A stretch of DNA of 57,548 bases from Schaalia suimastitidis DSM 15538 (GCF_000429105.1 NZ_KE386848.1:1-57548), one strand, 5' to 3'; counted from the first letter of the stretch, positions 1 through 10,154 are shown. Translations and numbers: made by a program. The notes: generated by a model from the sequence alone, not told the origin.

Positions 1-88
1 CCGGACCCATACCGAACCCGGAAGCTAAGCCCCACAGCGCCGATGGTACTGCAACCGACAGGTCGTGGGAGAGTAGGACACCGCCGCA
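1..88 (+). rRNA. rrf: 5S ribosomal RNA, 3' portion
   Basis: The window opens inside a 5S rRNA. The conserved blocks CCGAACCCGGAAGCTAAG and GCGCCGATGGTACTGCA, and the 3' helix strand GGGAGAGTAGGACACCGCCG, are all present in order. About 30 bases at the 5' end lie outside the window. The exact 3' end is uncertain by a few bases. It is presumably the last gene of an rrn operon, because a strong terminator follows directly. Confidence 0.93.
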
Positions 89-101
89 ACCACACGCCAA
101 A

Positions 102-133
102 GCGGCGGCAACCACACGGTTGCCGCCGCCTTT
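102..133 (+). terminator. rrn operon terminator
   Basis: A perfect 12-bp stem, GCGGCGGCAACC at 102-113 and its complement at 118-129, encloses an ACAC loop and ends in CTTT. It sits 14 bases after the 5S rRNA and is a convincing intrinsic terminator for the rRNA operon. Confidence 0.85.
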
Positions 134-1061
134 GCCACACCCAAAACACGGCCCGCGAGAACCCACACAAACACACGGGCACCTACGACCCACACAAGGA
201 AGCAAGCAAGTATGGTGCGCATGTACCCCAAGAAACACGCACCAACGTACACCGCACGCAGGTATGTGTACCCACAACCACACGCGCGAGCAAGCACGGC
301 GCGCATGAAAATCCCAAACCCGCCCGTCGATCACCGCGCCAGCCACGAACACACCGACATTCAAACTCCTGGACGAATAGTCATGTGGCACACCGATGTG
401 TCACTTGGCTGGAGCAACAGGGCATGCGGTCGCTTTTGATGACGCGGTATAAGCCATGTGGATTCTGAGGTGTATTTTCCGCTTGTCGCGCCTATGGCCC
501 ACCGCTATTTGCCTGTGAATGGGATAGTGATTAGTTCGTCGCCGTGGAGCCATCGTGGCGAAATGAGCGTCCTCTTTGCTACGTGCGCTGCGTCGTCTAT
601 TGTCTTGTCCTCTCCCTATGCCGCCTCGGCGCCTGCGTACGAGCGATCTTTATCTCGTAAGTGTATGGTGCCTGGAAGTCACGCGTTGTGCACCAATGCA
701 GCAGTCCTGCCCGCTTGCTCTCTATGCGCAGTTCTCGGTGTATTTTGCTCATCTTTGGCGGATCGGTTGCGCATTGTCTGCGCGTTTATTTCGACGATGT
801 GATGCTTTCGCTGAAATATTAAAATGCTGAAAAGTTGCCGGTGTGGAAATATTCTGTGATTAAATCAAAGAGCGAAATGGTCATAACTTGTTATTTTTCG
901 CTCCAGAATGATTTTTCTACGCAGAAAAATGCTCGAAAACTGCAATCCTACTTCCAAGAAGGCTTGAAAACTGAAAGAATAGATGCTGCAAAATGTCCCA
1001 ACGATGCTCGTTTTGTACACACAGTAATGTGGGTTCTCGTTGACGAATGGAGGCGTCTAAT
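134..1061. other. intergenic region without a supportable gene
   Basis: No open frame here has a ribosome-binding site together with protein-like composition. Bases 134-360 are strikingly A/C-rich and T-poor on the plus strand, with many CACAC runs. Bases 770-1040 are visibly AT-rich, with tracts such as GAAATATTAAAATG, and probably hold the promoter and 5' leader of the adhesin gene. No confident -10/-35 pair could be assigned. Confidence 0.5.
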
Positions 1062-4000
1062 ATGTCCGGGGGAAGTGTCTATACAGGTAGGCGGCGTGCG
1101 CAACGACATGAGCACCTACATCGGCGACGCCAAGGGATGATGCATGCCTTGGCAATTTACCTCCTCGCACTACTGGTCGCGATCCCCTTTGTTACGCCCT
1201 TGGGTGAATATGCCGCCCTCGCCGACGACACGGATCCTGAGTATCTGCGCATTATTAAGACAGTTGACGGTCTTGAAACGAAAGACCTGACACCCGGCGG
1301 CGCATTTACGTGGCAGGTGCGCGTGGTATGTTCCGAACAGTCATGTGTGAATGCTCAACTTGTTGACAGCCTCCCAGCAGAACTTGAAGGTTTCGCGTTG
1401 ACGAGCGTCGAGCTGTCTCCTTCAACTGTGCCCAGCGCCATCACGTGGTACGAGTCTGACACACCACTTGCGGCTCAACCCACCGTCATCGGCGCGCAAA
1501 CAAAGGTCGTCGTCAATATTGGCAACGGTGTCCCCATGGAGAACGGACGCACCGTGAACCTCAATATGACAATGCAAGTACCCGATACCTTCACCGCCGA
1601 CGACCCACGCCACGGCCAACGTATCACGAATACTGCCCAAGCCAGCGCAGATAATGCGCGTACTGTGCGCGACGACGCTGCTATCAGAGTCACCCATGCC
1701 TACACTCTGGGCGCATCCACGACAAAGACATGGTCTCCATCAACGGCCACCTATGAGGTGGGACGCCAATCAACAGTCACACTGCAAGCGGCAAGTACTG
1801 CCACGGTCAACGTTGATCACCTGCACCTCAACGAACCTAATGTTCCACTCGACCCTACTACTCCCGCGCATCTCAACGCTGACAACCCGTTCCGCACCCA
1901 CAATTTTGTTGGATTCGCAGGGGCAACCTTGCCTAGCGGTGCCACCGGAGTAAAGGTTGATGCTCTGACACTCCAAGGTGGAACATGGACTTGGGTCGAA
2001 GGCGCTACCTCAGCAACACCAGCGCTTCCAGTAGGCGTGGCGCCTGAAGATGTAGGCGCGCTCCGCTTCCAATGGAGTGGGCCTATCACAGCTTCCGGTG
2101 GGGCACAGCTACAGATCACCCTGGCGCAACGCGGCAGCGACAGGAACGACCCGTCTGCAGATCTTTCAGCGCAGAATGTCTCAATACGTAACGAAAGCCA
2201 AGCCTGGGTGACCAGGAGGTCTGAAGAATCCGCGCGTGTGCAGGCCATGGCAACGCATGCCGTTGGTGCAAGTGTCATTGGAACAACCATCGACAAGAGC
2301 CTGAGTAAAACCCATCTGGTGGCAGGCACGTCCACCACGGGAACCATCAACGCACAAAACACTGGCGCACCTGTACAGCGATGGGTGATTTCAGACTCGC
2401 TTTTCGACGCAACAGGAGCTCCCGCGACCACTTTATTTTTTGACGAATATGTCCGCTTCGGCGGGTTTTCCCAGGCGATTGCCTACCCCAGCGGCGCGAC
2501 TTCTGGAAAAGTGATCTACCACCTGCTCAACGGAGGAACCGAAGAAGTACCCTTCGCCTCGGCCAGCATTCCTGCAGCTCCTTCAGGGGCAATAAAGGGC
2601 TTCGAAGTAGTCTTTGAAGGCACAGGCAACTCGATTCCCACAGGGGCCACCACCTCATTGAGGTACACCATCACCACTGATTCGTCCTTAGGATCAGGCG
2701 TGACTCGAACCTCCTCGGCACACACCACTGTGACAACAAGCGCAGGACGAAGCGCCACCAATAATGACTCTGCGACCCTGGCAACGATATCGCCAGATAT
2801 GACGATCACTACCGTTAAAACCATCACCCCGAAATGGAATATTCGTCCCGGCCGCCCACTGACCGTCTCCATTAGTGGCACAGGTGCCGCGTCATCTGAC
2901 TACGTCAAGATCACGAAACTTGTGATCGAAGACTCGGTGGACTCAGGCACGGCAACAACGTTCTGGAACGCTGCCAACCTAGCTGGCATATCCCCCACGG
3001 AGGTGCCCGAGGCAGCCAGCCTCGTCCTTTCCGTGCGCGATGCGAGCGGAACCTGGCATGACCTGTGGACCGAGGCGCCGCAAACGCGCGCATGGATCTT
3101 CGCCAAGAGTCTGGCCGAGCTCAATGCTGCACTACCTGCAGGCATGACAGTCGATGATGTGACCGGTGTCCGCTTCGCCTTCGAACGGCCACAGACGCGT
3201 CCCTTCCCAGCATCGCAAACAGTTATTGCACGCGCGAATTTCGTGACGCGTGCGACGTTACGTGGCACCACTACACCCACCGATGAGGTTGACGGTGCTC
3301 CGGGAAGTACGACTCCCCAAGTAGCGACGACTTACCGCAACACAGCCCAGACGACAGCCTTCGGACGCACCGACGGGGGTGACGAACTCAGCAAACGGGC
3401 CTCAGCCACTGACAGCATGAGCATCCGAAGCAACGGATCACCTAACCAAAGCTGGCCCGGCACCGGACACGGAGACAGCATCGGCGTGGACAAAGCCTGG
3501 AGCAGAAATGAAATCCCAGCATTGTCCGCAGAAAGCGCAAGTACGACACTAGCGTGGACCGTACCGGTTGGACGCGATCGGGTTCGCCTCACCGACCCAG
3601 CCGACCCAAGCACAGTGGCACAAACAGTTTTCGACGCCTTTAACCTACGCGGACTGTCAGCCATACCTGTGCACACCACAGTGGACAGTAATGGCTGGGC
3701 CATCCAATGGGATATCGTCGAATCTATTGAACTCTATGAGAACGGAGCATGGACAGTTCTGCCTGCCCCCGGCGGCTCGTGGCAGGAAGCGAACGGCGGA
3801 TTCAAAGGCCTCACACTCGACGCAAGCCAACAGACAAATACCACGGGCCTGCGCATTACCCTTGTCCCCAACGACGCACGCCGCGCCTCGGCAATCGCAG
3901 CAGGAACAACAAATGTGCCCGCAGTAGGATCCGGCGTCACATCCACATCCGTACCACGTACCTTCAGCGTCTCCTGGTACCTGCGTGAACTGCGCCGTTC

Positions 4001-7000
4001 AGATGGCAGCGCCGTATCAGGCAACGCGATATTCAATGTCGCCGGCGAAGCTGGAATGGTCAACAACATACTCGAACTTGAGGCATTCCGCGCTGCCAAC
4101 GTAGAAACGGCTCGTGCCGAAGCTCCGATTCGAATAGTCAATTCACCAATGGCCGTGTCGATTGACAAGAATGTTGCCACAGCAACCCAGGTCGTGCCTG
4201 ACCCAGGTACAGACCCAAGGCAACTCCCCACAAATACTTTCACCTTGACTGCGCGAAATACCAGCACCTCACCTGCCACCCACGTGCGTGTCACCGATCC
4301 GACAGCATGTAGCGACACAGGGCTGAATCTGTGCCGGACAGACAATACTGCAAGTGCAGCGTTGGCCAACCCGTTCCTTGGACTACCTGAAATTGCTGCG
4401 GGCACCATCGACGCTACACCCGGCGCGCCAAATCCCTTCAACCGATATGACATCACTCGGATCGCAATTAGCGTGGCGCACTCGAGCCAAGTGAATATTT
4501 CGAACTCGAAGGTATGGTTACTGCGGTATGACCCGACGCAGAGCGCCGCAAACCGCTACAGCTTCACAGAAACAACAGTGGCCTCCGTCAACGCGATGAC
4601 AGCCTCACAACTGGCTGACGTCGTCGGTATCTCCACAACCTTTGTTGGACGACAGTCAACGTACGGCACCATCAAAAATAACAATGACCTCAAAGTTGTT
4701 ATTGAGACACGTCTACGCCCCACATTGCGCGACACCGGTCAGACGTGGCTTCCCACCACAGAGGAACTGCGCGAATCAAAGAACCGCGCCTATGCCCAAA
4801 GCTACGACCCCGTACTGTGGGGGACGGATGCCTACGGCGCAGACGTTGACGACGCTGCCGTTGACTTCACGCGCGGGGGCGTCGATATCGCCGTCGGAAA
4901 ATCCATTAGCGACGGCACGATTCTCCAAGGCGACAGCGCAGCTGATCAACGGCAAATGGTCACTTTGACTGCTCACCAATCGACCTCGACCGCATCGCCG
5001 ACGAAGGTCGTCATCGAAGATCGTCCAGATGGAACAGGTGTCACCGACTCCAATGACTTCTGGAAACACTTCGACCTTGACGCACTCGGAACAATCACGG
5101 CTCCTGCAGGTGCCGACCGCATACAGATTGATGCCTACAACGGCACCACTTGGGTGACGGGTACGCCTGTGCCTATCGGATCTCAAGTGCTGCCTGCAGG
5201 CATTAATACCAGCAACGTCCAAGGTTTGCGATTTATATTTACCCGCGCCGACGGAGCACGTTTCAACGTGACAACTCCCAACTGGGAGGCCTTCATCCAG
5301 TTCACGGTTGCGCTACGACAACAGCAACGGGGAAGCACCGCCGCTGTCGTCTTCCCAGGAACCGCTAATAACCGCATGACGGGCCAATCCTTTGTCCCCA
5401 ATGGCGAATCAGTCTTGCGTACCACCGAAGACAATGTCGAGTGGAGTAGTGGCGTTGCACACCTACAAATCGACAAATGGGCCAATAACGGCCTGCGAAC
5501 AGTAGCAGTGGGTGATTTCGTTCCATGGGACATTACCATCCGCAATAACGGCACATCGCTATTGAACCTGCTCAATGTCACCGACACCCTCCCAAACACC
5601 GGATTCCTCAAATACACCGGCGACAATGGACAGGGAGGCAGCGGCATCGTCTTCACCCCAGGTGTCCTTGGCGATGGGGTGACGCCCGGTAGCCTCACAC
5701 AGGCCCCAACCGTGGATGCCACCGACCCACAACGTGTCGTCCTCACTTGGGCACAAGGCGCCAATACACTGCGGCCCGGAGAAACAGCCAAGATTCGCAT
5801 CTACCTCGAAGTCCAACCGGGTGTGCGTTTCGACGAGTACATCATCAACACAGTCACTGCAAAGACGGTGCAGTCACTGGTCACGGTCACCGACGCGATT
5901 CCAAACAACGGTGCCGAGCAAGTGCGCAAAGTCGACGACAACACAGGACAAGCGCAAGACCAAGTGAAAGTAGCGATGGGCACTAACGTGTACGTCGTCA
6001 AAGGCGTTATGGGTTCGCTTGGCACAGCAAAGAATATGCTTGACTCAACCCAAACGTGCACGCCGATCCTTCAAGGTCCCGGCGGTGCAGGTGACACTTA
6101 CTTCCGCACCCCTTGTGTTTCTGACTCAACGCAACTCGGTAGTGACAAGTGGGTCCTCCACATTGTCAACGCCGGATCAACCGATCTGACGTACCTGGAA
6201 ATATTCGATCAACTACCCACAGCTGACGACAAATTCCTTGTCAGTGGTACATGGCGTGGGTCGCAATATCGGCCAGTGCCCACTGGAGCCTTCACAATCA
6301 GCGGCCTACCTGATGGGGTGACAGCTCAACAGCAAGTGACCACGTCGCCACGGGTATGCGAAGGAAGCTGGCCGAATCTGCCTCAAAGCGCACCGTGTGA
6401 ACAGGCAGGAGAAACATGGACGCCTGTGACTGCCTCAACTGACTGGAGTACCGTCACAGGATGGCGCGTCAACCTGGACTTCACCACATCCGCTGCAGGC
6501 GCTTTCAAGCCCGGTGCTGTCCTGGACGTTACCTACACGACGACTAACGCCTACACCCAGGCAGCAGGCGATGCTTTGTTGTCCAAAGACATTCCTATCG
6601 CCGATAACCAGGCATGGAACCAATTCGGTATGACCTATCTCGATGACCTTGGCATCGACTCAGTGATTGCTCCCAATCGTGTCGGTGTGCACCTACGCTC
6701 TGGCTCGCTAGAGGTGACCAAACGCGTGACCGGTGCTGCGGCGGCGGTCGCGCCAGCGACCTTCACTGCAACTCTCACGTGCACACACGGCACAAATGCA
6801 TTGACCTTCGATGGAGGTAATACCTCGAAACAGATCACACTGACCGCTAATACACCGGTACGCATCCCGGGCATTCCAGTAGGGGCAGTGTGTACCGTAA
6901 CCGAAGACGGAGCTGTTGGATCCTTCGGCGAAGACAGCCGCCTCGGTTCACCTACCTCAATTACCGTCGCGACAGCGGACAGCGGTACCACCACAGCCTT

Positions 7001-8831
7001 GTCTCCTGTTCCTGATGCACACAAAGTCACACTGACCAACGAATACCTCTACGGTGGATTGAGCGTGACAAAACGTGTGGACAGCAACGCAATCGCAGGC
7101 AACTATGGGCCGTTTACATTCAGCCTTGCCTGCACCTCGGCGGGGCAGCCAGTACTTATTGACGGACAGACAACCACCACTTTCTCGCTGAACGATGGGC
7201 AGACCTGGACTGCGCCTGGTAACCAGATCCCGACCGGATCGGTGTGTGTGCTAAAGGAAACCGACACGGGGGGTGCGAGCAACACTGTTTTTGCTGGAAA
7301 CGGTACGGCAAATAGTGATGGCAGCTTCAGCATCACCATTCCGCGAGGCAGTGCTGAGGTAGTGGCAACCACTGTCACCAATGCCTACGCCTCAGGGACA
7401 TTCACCGTCAAGAAGGTAGTGACTGGTGAAGGAGCGGCAACCTACGGTGCCGCTGACTTCGGTTTTACCACCGCCTGTACGCATCGTGGCAGTGAAATAT
7501 TTACCCAGACATTCCGACTCGCGGCAGACGCGTCACGGACCTTCGGTCCCTTCCCAGTGGGGACACGCTGTGTCACCAGCGAGGTCGACACAGGTCATGC
7601 CACCAGCAGCACATTGGCCCCGGCTGACGGAATAATCACGATCCGTGAAGCAACCCAAGGTACCGTTGAGGTGACGGCAACTAACCAGTATGACGTAGGC
7701 GAACTCGTTATTCACAAGGAACGCCTTGGCGCTGGTGCGACCGTTCACGGTGTCGGTCCGTTCATCGCGCAGGCCACCTGTACGCGAACCGTTGGCGTCG
7801 TGCCAGTGCCTATTGCCTTGCCTGACCAAGGACGGATCGTCCTCAACGCTGCGAATAATTACACGGCGCGCATCGGTGGCATCCTTAAGGGCGCTACCTG
7901 CGTTGTGGAGGAAATCGACGCTGCTGGTGCCACCAGCACACCGCAACTCAGGCCAACGGATGGGCGCGTCACCATCAGTGGCTCTGGCGCACAGGCTGTT
8001 TCGGTCGTCATTTCCAATACGTTCCAGGCTGGCGTACTTCGGGTTGAAAAAGCTGTCAGTGGCCAAGGAGCTCAACTATACGGCAGTGGCCCCTTCTCAT
8101 TCCGCACTGAATGCGTGATCCCGGATGGCTTGGGTGCAGCTGGTCAGGGCGGAACTAAGGTAGAAACCTTCACGTTGGCTGCTGGTGCGTATAAGGAGCT
8201 TGGTCCTTACCCGGTGGGTACCGAATGTACGGTGCGCGAAACGCTTAATGGCGGAGCGACCACATCAGTGCTCGAACCAGCGGATGGCACGGTCACAATT
8301 GAGGCCGACGACGATGACGCTGAGGAACTGACAGTGGCGACGGTCAAGGCGACCAATACCTTTGACATTGGGCATCTTGTCATTGTGAAGAAGCGTATTG
8401 GAGCAGGTAAAGACCATTTCGGTAAGGGTCCTTTCGTTGCTCAGGTCACCTGCAGCCGAGTCATTGACGAGGCGACAGTTGAGTTTGCGCTTCCACATAA
8501 TGGCGTGGTGACGCTCAGCCAGGCAAATGACTACACTGTCCGCCTGGACAATCTCCCTGTCGGCACTCAATGTACGGTCATAGAAACCGATCGTGGAGGG
8601 GCAAGTCGTACCACGATGGATCCGGCTGACGGAAAGGTCACTATCGCCGGTGGTGTTACTGGTGCCGTTGACATGACGGTGACGATCACGAACGAATTCC
8701 CAACCCCTCCGCCAAAACGAATCGCGAAAACGGGTTCGACATCAATGGCACTGCTGTCTGGGGCAGGTGTCGTCCTGCTTGCGGGCGCGGTAGCGCTGAT
8801 GGTGAAACGGCGTGGCTCACGCAAAGACTGA
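1062..8831 (+). CDS. giant sortase-anchored surface adhesin with six tandem DUF5979-type repeats
   Basis: About 2,589 residues. The start at 1062 is preferred over 1047 because GGAGG lies 8 bases upstream. An Arg-rich N terminus and hydrophobic core (about residues 28-45) end in ALA before DDTD, a good signal peptide with cleavage near residue 54. Residues 55-1880 are Thr/Ser-rich beta-sandwich-like modules. Around 1466-1560 one resembles DUF11/conserved-repeat adhesins (DITIRNNGTSLLNLLNVTDTLPN). Six copies of a roughly 110-residue module follow, beginning near residues 1882, 1998, 2112, 2213, 2324 and 2437. They begin with forms of LxVxKxVxG and carry paired cysteines (TCTHG, VGTxCTVxE), as in the DUF5979/SpaA-like families. 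The C terminus has IAKTG (from residue 2554), a membrane segment and a KRRGSRKD tail, which is a sortase signal. The role is presumably adhesion or a fimbria-like stalk. The ligand cannot be read from sequence. Confidence 0.9.
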   Translation: MSGGSVYTGRRRAQRHEHLHRRRQGMMHALAIYLLALLVAIPFVTPLGEYAALADDTDPEYLRIIKTVDGLETKDLTPGGAFTWQVRVVCSEQSCVNAQLVDSLPAELEGFALTSVELSPSTVPSAITWYESDTPLAAQPTVIGAQTKVVVNIGNGVPMENGRTVNLNMTMQVPDTFTADDPRHGQRITNTAQASADNARTVRDDAAIRVTHAYTLGASTTKTWSPSTATYEVGRQSTVTLQAASTATVNVDHLHLNEPNVPLDPTTPAHLNADNPFRTHNFVGFAGATLPSGATGVKVDALTLQGGTWTWVEGATSATPALPVGVAPEDVGALRFQWSGPITASGGAQLQITLAQRGSDRNDPSADLSAQNVSIRNESQAWVTRRSEESARVQAMATHAVGASVIGTTIDKSLSKTHLVAGTSTTGTINAQNTGAPVQRWVISDSLFDATGAPATTLFFDEYVRFGGFSQAIAYPSGATSGKVIYHLLNGGTEEVPFASASIPAAPSGAIKGFEVVFEGTGNSIPTGATTSLRYTITTDSSLGSGVTRTSSAHTTVTTSAGRSATNNDSATLATISPDMTITTVKTITPKWNIRPGRPLTVSISGTGAASSDYVKITKLVIEDSVDSGTATTFWNAANLAGISPTEVPEAASLVLSVRDASGTWHDLWTEAPQTRAWIFAKSLAELNAALPAGMTVDDVTGVRFAFERPQTRPFPASQTVIARANFVTRATLRGTTTPTDEVDGAPGSTTPQVATTYRNTAQTTAFGRTDGGDELSKRASATDSMSIRSNGSPNQSWPGTGHGDSIGVDKAWSRNEIPALSAESASTTLAWTVPVGRDRVRLTDPADPSTVAQTVFDAFNLRGLSAIPVHTTVDSNGWAIQWDIVESIELYENGAWTVLPAPGGSWQEANGGFKGLTLDASQQTNTTGLRITLVPNDARRASAIAAGTTNVPAVGSGVTSTSVPRTFSVSWYLRELRRSDGSAVSGNAIFNVAGEAGMVNNILELEAFRAANVETARAEAPIRIVNSPMAVSIDKNVATATQVVPDPGTDPRQLPTNTFTLTARNTSTSPATHVRVTDPTACSDTGLNLCRTDNTASAALANPFLGLPEIAAGTIDATPGAPNPFNRYDITRIAISVAHSSQVNISNSKVWLLRYDPTQSAANRYSFTETTVASVNAMTASQLADVVGISTTFVGRQSTYGTIKNNNDLKVVIETRLRPTLRDTGQTWLPTTEELRESKNRAYAQSYDPVLWGTDAYGADVDDAAVDFTRGGVDIAVGKSISDGTILQGDSAADQRQMVTLTAHQSTSTASPTKVVIEDRPDGTGVTDSNDFWKHFDLDALGTITAPAGADRIQIDAYNGTTWVTGTPVPIGSQVLPAGINTSNVQGLRFIFTRADGARFNVTTPNWEAFIQFTVALRQQQRGSTAAVVFPGTANNRMTGQSFVPNGESVLRTTEDNVEWSSGVAHLQIDKWANNGLRTVAVGDFVPWDITIRNNGTSLLNLLNVTDTLPNTGFLKYTGDNGQGGSGIVFTPGVLGDGVTPGSLTQAPTVDATDPQRVVLTWAQGANTLRPGETAKIRIYLEVQPGVRFDEYIINTVTAKTVQSLVTVTDAIPNNGAEQVRKVDDNTGQAQDQVKVAMGTNVYVVKGVMGSLGTAKNMLDSTQTCTPILQGPGGAGDTYFRTPCVSDSTQLGSDKWVLHIVNAGSTDLTYLEIFDQLPTADDKFLVSGTWRGSQYRPVPTGAFTISGLPDGVTAQQQVTTSPRVCEGSWPNLPQSAPCEQAGETWTPVTASTDWSTVTGWRVNLDFTTSAAGAFKPGAVLDVTYTTTNAYTQAAGDALLSKDIPIADNQAWNQFGMTYLDDLGIDSVIAPNRVGVHLRSGSLEVTKRVTGAAAAVAPATFTATLTCTHGTNALTFDGGNTSKQITLTANTPVRIPGIPVGAVCTVTEDGAVGSFGEDSRLGSPTSITVATADSGTTTALSPVPDAHKVTLTNEYLYGGLSVTKRVDSNAIAGNYGPFTFSLACTSAGQPVLIDGQTTTTFSLNDGQTWTAPGNQIPTGSVCVLKETDTGGASNTVFAGNGTANSDGSFSITIPRGSAEVVATTVTNAYASGTFTVKKVVTGEGAATYGAADFGFTTACTHRGSEIFTQTFRLAADASRTFGPFPVGTRCVTSEVDTGHATSSTLAPADGIITIREATQGTVEVTATNQYDVGELVIHKERLGAGATVHGVGPFIAQATCTRTVGVVPVPIALPDQGRIVLNAANNYTARIGGILKGATCVVEEIDAAGATSTPQLRPTDGRVTISGSGAQAVSVVISNTFQAGVLRVEKAVSGQGAQLYGSGPFSFRTECVIPDGLGAAGQGGTKVETFTLAAGAYKELGPYPVGTECTVRETLNGGATTSVLEPADGTVTIEADDDDAEELTVATVKATNTFDIGHLVIVKKRIGAGKDHFGKGPFVAQVTCSRVIDEATVEFALPHNGVVTLSQANDYTVRLDNLPVGTQCTVIETDRGGASRTTMDPADGKVTIAGGVTGAVDMTVTITNEFPTPPPKRIAKTGSTSMALLSGAGVVLLAGAVALMVKRRGSRKD

Positions 8832-8854
8832 CATGGAGTAATCAGTCAGTCTAC

Positions 8855-8893
8855 GGCGAGGCGGTGGCGGAAGCTGCCGCCTCGCCCCTTTCC
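8855..8893 (+). terminator. terminator after the adhesin gene
   Basis: GGCGAGGCGG at 8855-8864 pairs perfectly with CCGCCTCGCC at 8877-8886, followed by a pyrimidine-rich CCTTTCC tract, 23 bases after the adhesin stop codon. A nested GGCGG/CCGCC pairing is also possible. Confidence 0.75.
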
Positions 8894-8963
8894 TTCTCCT
8901 GTGAACGTTGCGCGCAGAGGAAGATAGTGTCGAAGTAGCTAAGGTATTGAAGGAGGGAGTCTG

Positions 8964-9047
8964 GACGAGGGCGTTGCGCAGGAACGACATTGCTTTCCCT
9001 TGGATGCGTTCCAGAGGAGCGCATCCAGACGAAGGCGTTGCGTAGGA
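8964..9047. repeat. imperfect direct repeat pair around a hairpin
   Basis: GACGAGGGCGTTGCGCAGGA (8964-8983) recurs as GACGAAGGCGTTGCGTAGGA (9028-9047), a spacing of 64 bases. Between them GGATGCG (9002-9008) can pair with CGCATCC (9020-9026). No function is apparent. Confidence 0.7.
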
Positions 9048-9201
9048 GAGTTCCGCGCAGGAGGGTCCGCGGGATGGAGTTGGCAGGGGATCTCGGTGCG
9101 GATGACAGACGAGAGGGGCAAGACGTGTCGGGAAGACTATGGCCATGCACCTGCGCATCCCTGATCGAAAGATGCGCACGAATTGCAGATCATGACGCCT
9201 C

Positions 9202-9255
9202 CTCCACGGCGCACGCTACCTCCACGGCGCACGCTACCTCCGACACGCACGCCAC
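9202..9255. repeat. 18-base tandem repeat, two exact copies and one degenerate
   Basis: CTCCACGGCGCACGCTAC occurs at 9202-9219 and again, identical, at 9220-9237. A degenerate third copy at 9238-9255 reads CTCCGACACGCACGCCAC. There are no spacers, so it is not a CRISPR array. It resembles a short VNTR. Confidence 0.85.
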
Positions 9256-9382
9256 CTCCAAGAGGAGGAAAGTAGTGGCGTCAAGCAGGCACTAGTAGCC
9301 GCAGGTGAAGTGGAGTTTCATACAAAAATCGCGCCAGCAACCCACACGCGCGCATCGTCGTCGAGCGCGACGAAGGACTTGT

Positions 9383-9865
9383 TCATGCGAAGATCACGCA
9401 AACAACCCACAGGGTGGCCACTGTCAAGGCAGCGACGAGTTCGATAGCGATGATAAGGCCAAGTGATTTCAGTACGTCCACTGTGGCATCCCGTGCGGCT
9501 TGGTGTGTGCCGAGGCGTTGTCGCTCAAGGTAATAAAGGGTGGCAATCCCCGCCGCGAGGAAGCCGACAACAGGAATGAGGAACCAGCCAGCCACCGCCG
9601 CCACAGCTGACAGGATAAGTGTGCGGCGCGGTGTGCCTAATGACAACAGTCGTTTGCCAGGGATCAGGTATTTCAAGAAGGTTGATGCCAGCAGAATGAG
9701 AGTACCTACGCCGAAGACTGTCCACGCAAAGACGCCTCCTTCGATGATCGCCCACACAAGAAGTGCCAGGCAGATAATGAGCGCTGAAGGAATGACTTGA
9801 ACGATGGCTGCACCAATACCAAGAAATATTGCGATACCGACGAGGACATTGCCCAAAACCGACAT
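9383..9865 (-). CDS. DUF456-family membrane protein
   Basis: 160 residues, mostly membrane segments: an N-terminal pair (about 5-45), a middle segment (about 50-68), a Gly/Ala-rich pair after the TPRR turn (about 82-112) and a C-terminal segment. The pattern and the GxxxGxxxAxxxY-like region FLAAGIATLYYLE resemble DUF456 proteins, small integral membrane proteins of unknown function common in actinobacteria. The start is supported by AAAGGAG 5 bases upstream of the ATG. It is transcribed alone on the minus strand, and nothing nearby suggests a role. Confidence 0.8.
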   Translation of the reverse strand: MSVLGNVLVGIAIFLGIGAAIVQVIPSALIICLALLVWAIIEGGVFAWTVFGVGTLILLASTFLKYLIPGKRLLSLGTPRRTLILSAVAAVAGWFLIPVVGFLAAGIATLYYLERQRLGTHQAARDATVDVLKSLGLIIAIELVAALTVATLWVVCVIFA

Positions 9866-10108
9866 AGGTGCTCCTTTCAGGGGCCGACAGTAAGCCTAAC
9901 AGGCGGCACAATTGTAAAAACAGCACATGCCAGCAATGTGGGCGGGTGTGTGATGGGAGGTGTGGGCTCGGGCGAGGTGTGCTTGCGTGAGGTTCGCCCA
10001 GGTAAGGGTGGCTGTGCGGTAATGACACGGCGAGGTGGGCGTACATGGTAGTGGCTCCGTGATGCACGGTGGGAAGTGGCGCCTCGACGACGCTGTGCCA
10101 CAAATGAT

Positions 10109-10139
10109 GCGGGGGTAAGGCGCATCGCCTCACCCCCGC
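10109..10139 (-). terminator. terminator-like hairpin after the AspT/YidE-type transporter
   Basis: GCGGGGGTAAGGCG (10109-10122) pairs with CGCCTCACCCCCGC (10126-10139) with one mismatch and a CAT loop. It lies just past the transporter stop codon. There is no strong U-tract in that direction, so this is a likely rather than certain terminator. Confidence 0.55.
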
Positions 10140-10154
10140 ACACCTGCGATGGAG

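Larger units (their letters stand above)
8894..9382. other. intergenic region with direct repeats, no supportable gene
   Basis: The open frames here have repeat-like, low-complexity translations and no ribosome-binding site, so none is called. The stretch holds two imperfect 20-base direct repeats (8964-8983 and 9028-9047, 18 of 20 identical), a small GGATGCG/CGCATCC hairpin between them (9002-9026), and an 18-base tandem repeat at 9202-9255. Confidence 0.5.

Noticed and set aside
458-802. Open frame of 114 codons upstream of the adhesin
   Set aside because: No ribosome-binding site, Ser/Cys-rich composition without protein-like pattern, and several overlapping frames of similar length.
9202-9255. 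Possible CRISPR array
   Set aside because: The units are directly adjacent with no spacers, only 18 bases long and only three in number, and there is no cas gene in the window.
8817-9295. Open frames on both strands in the repeat-containing intergenic region
   Set aside because: Translations are dominated by the DNA repeats (for example STAHATSTAHATS) and lack a start signal.
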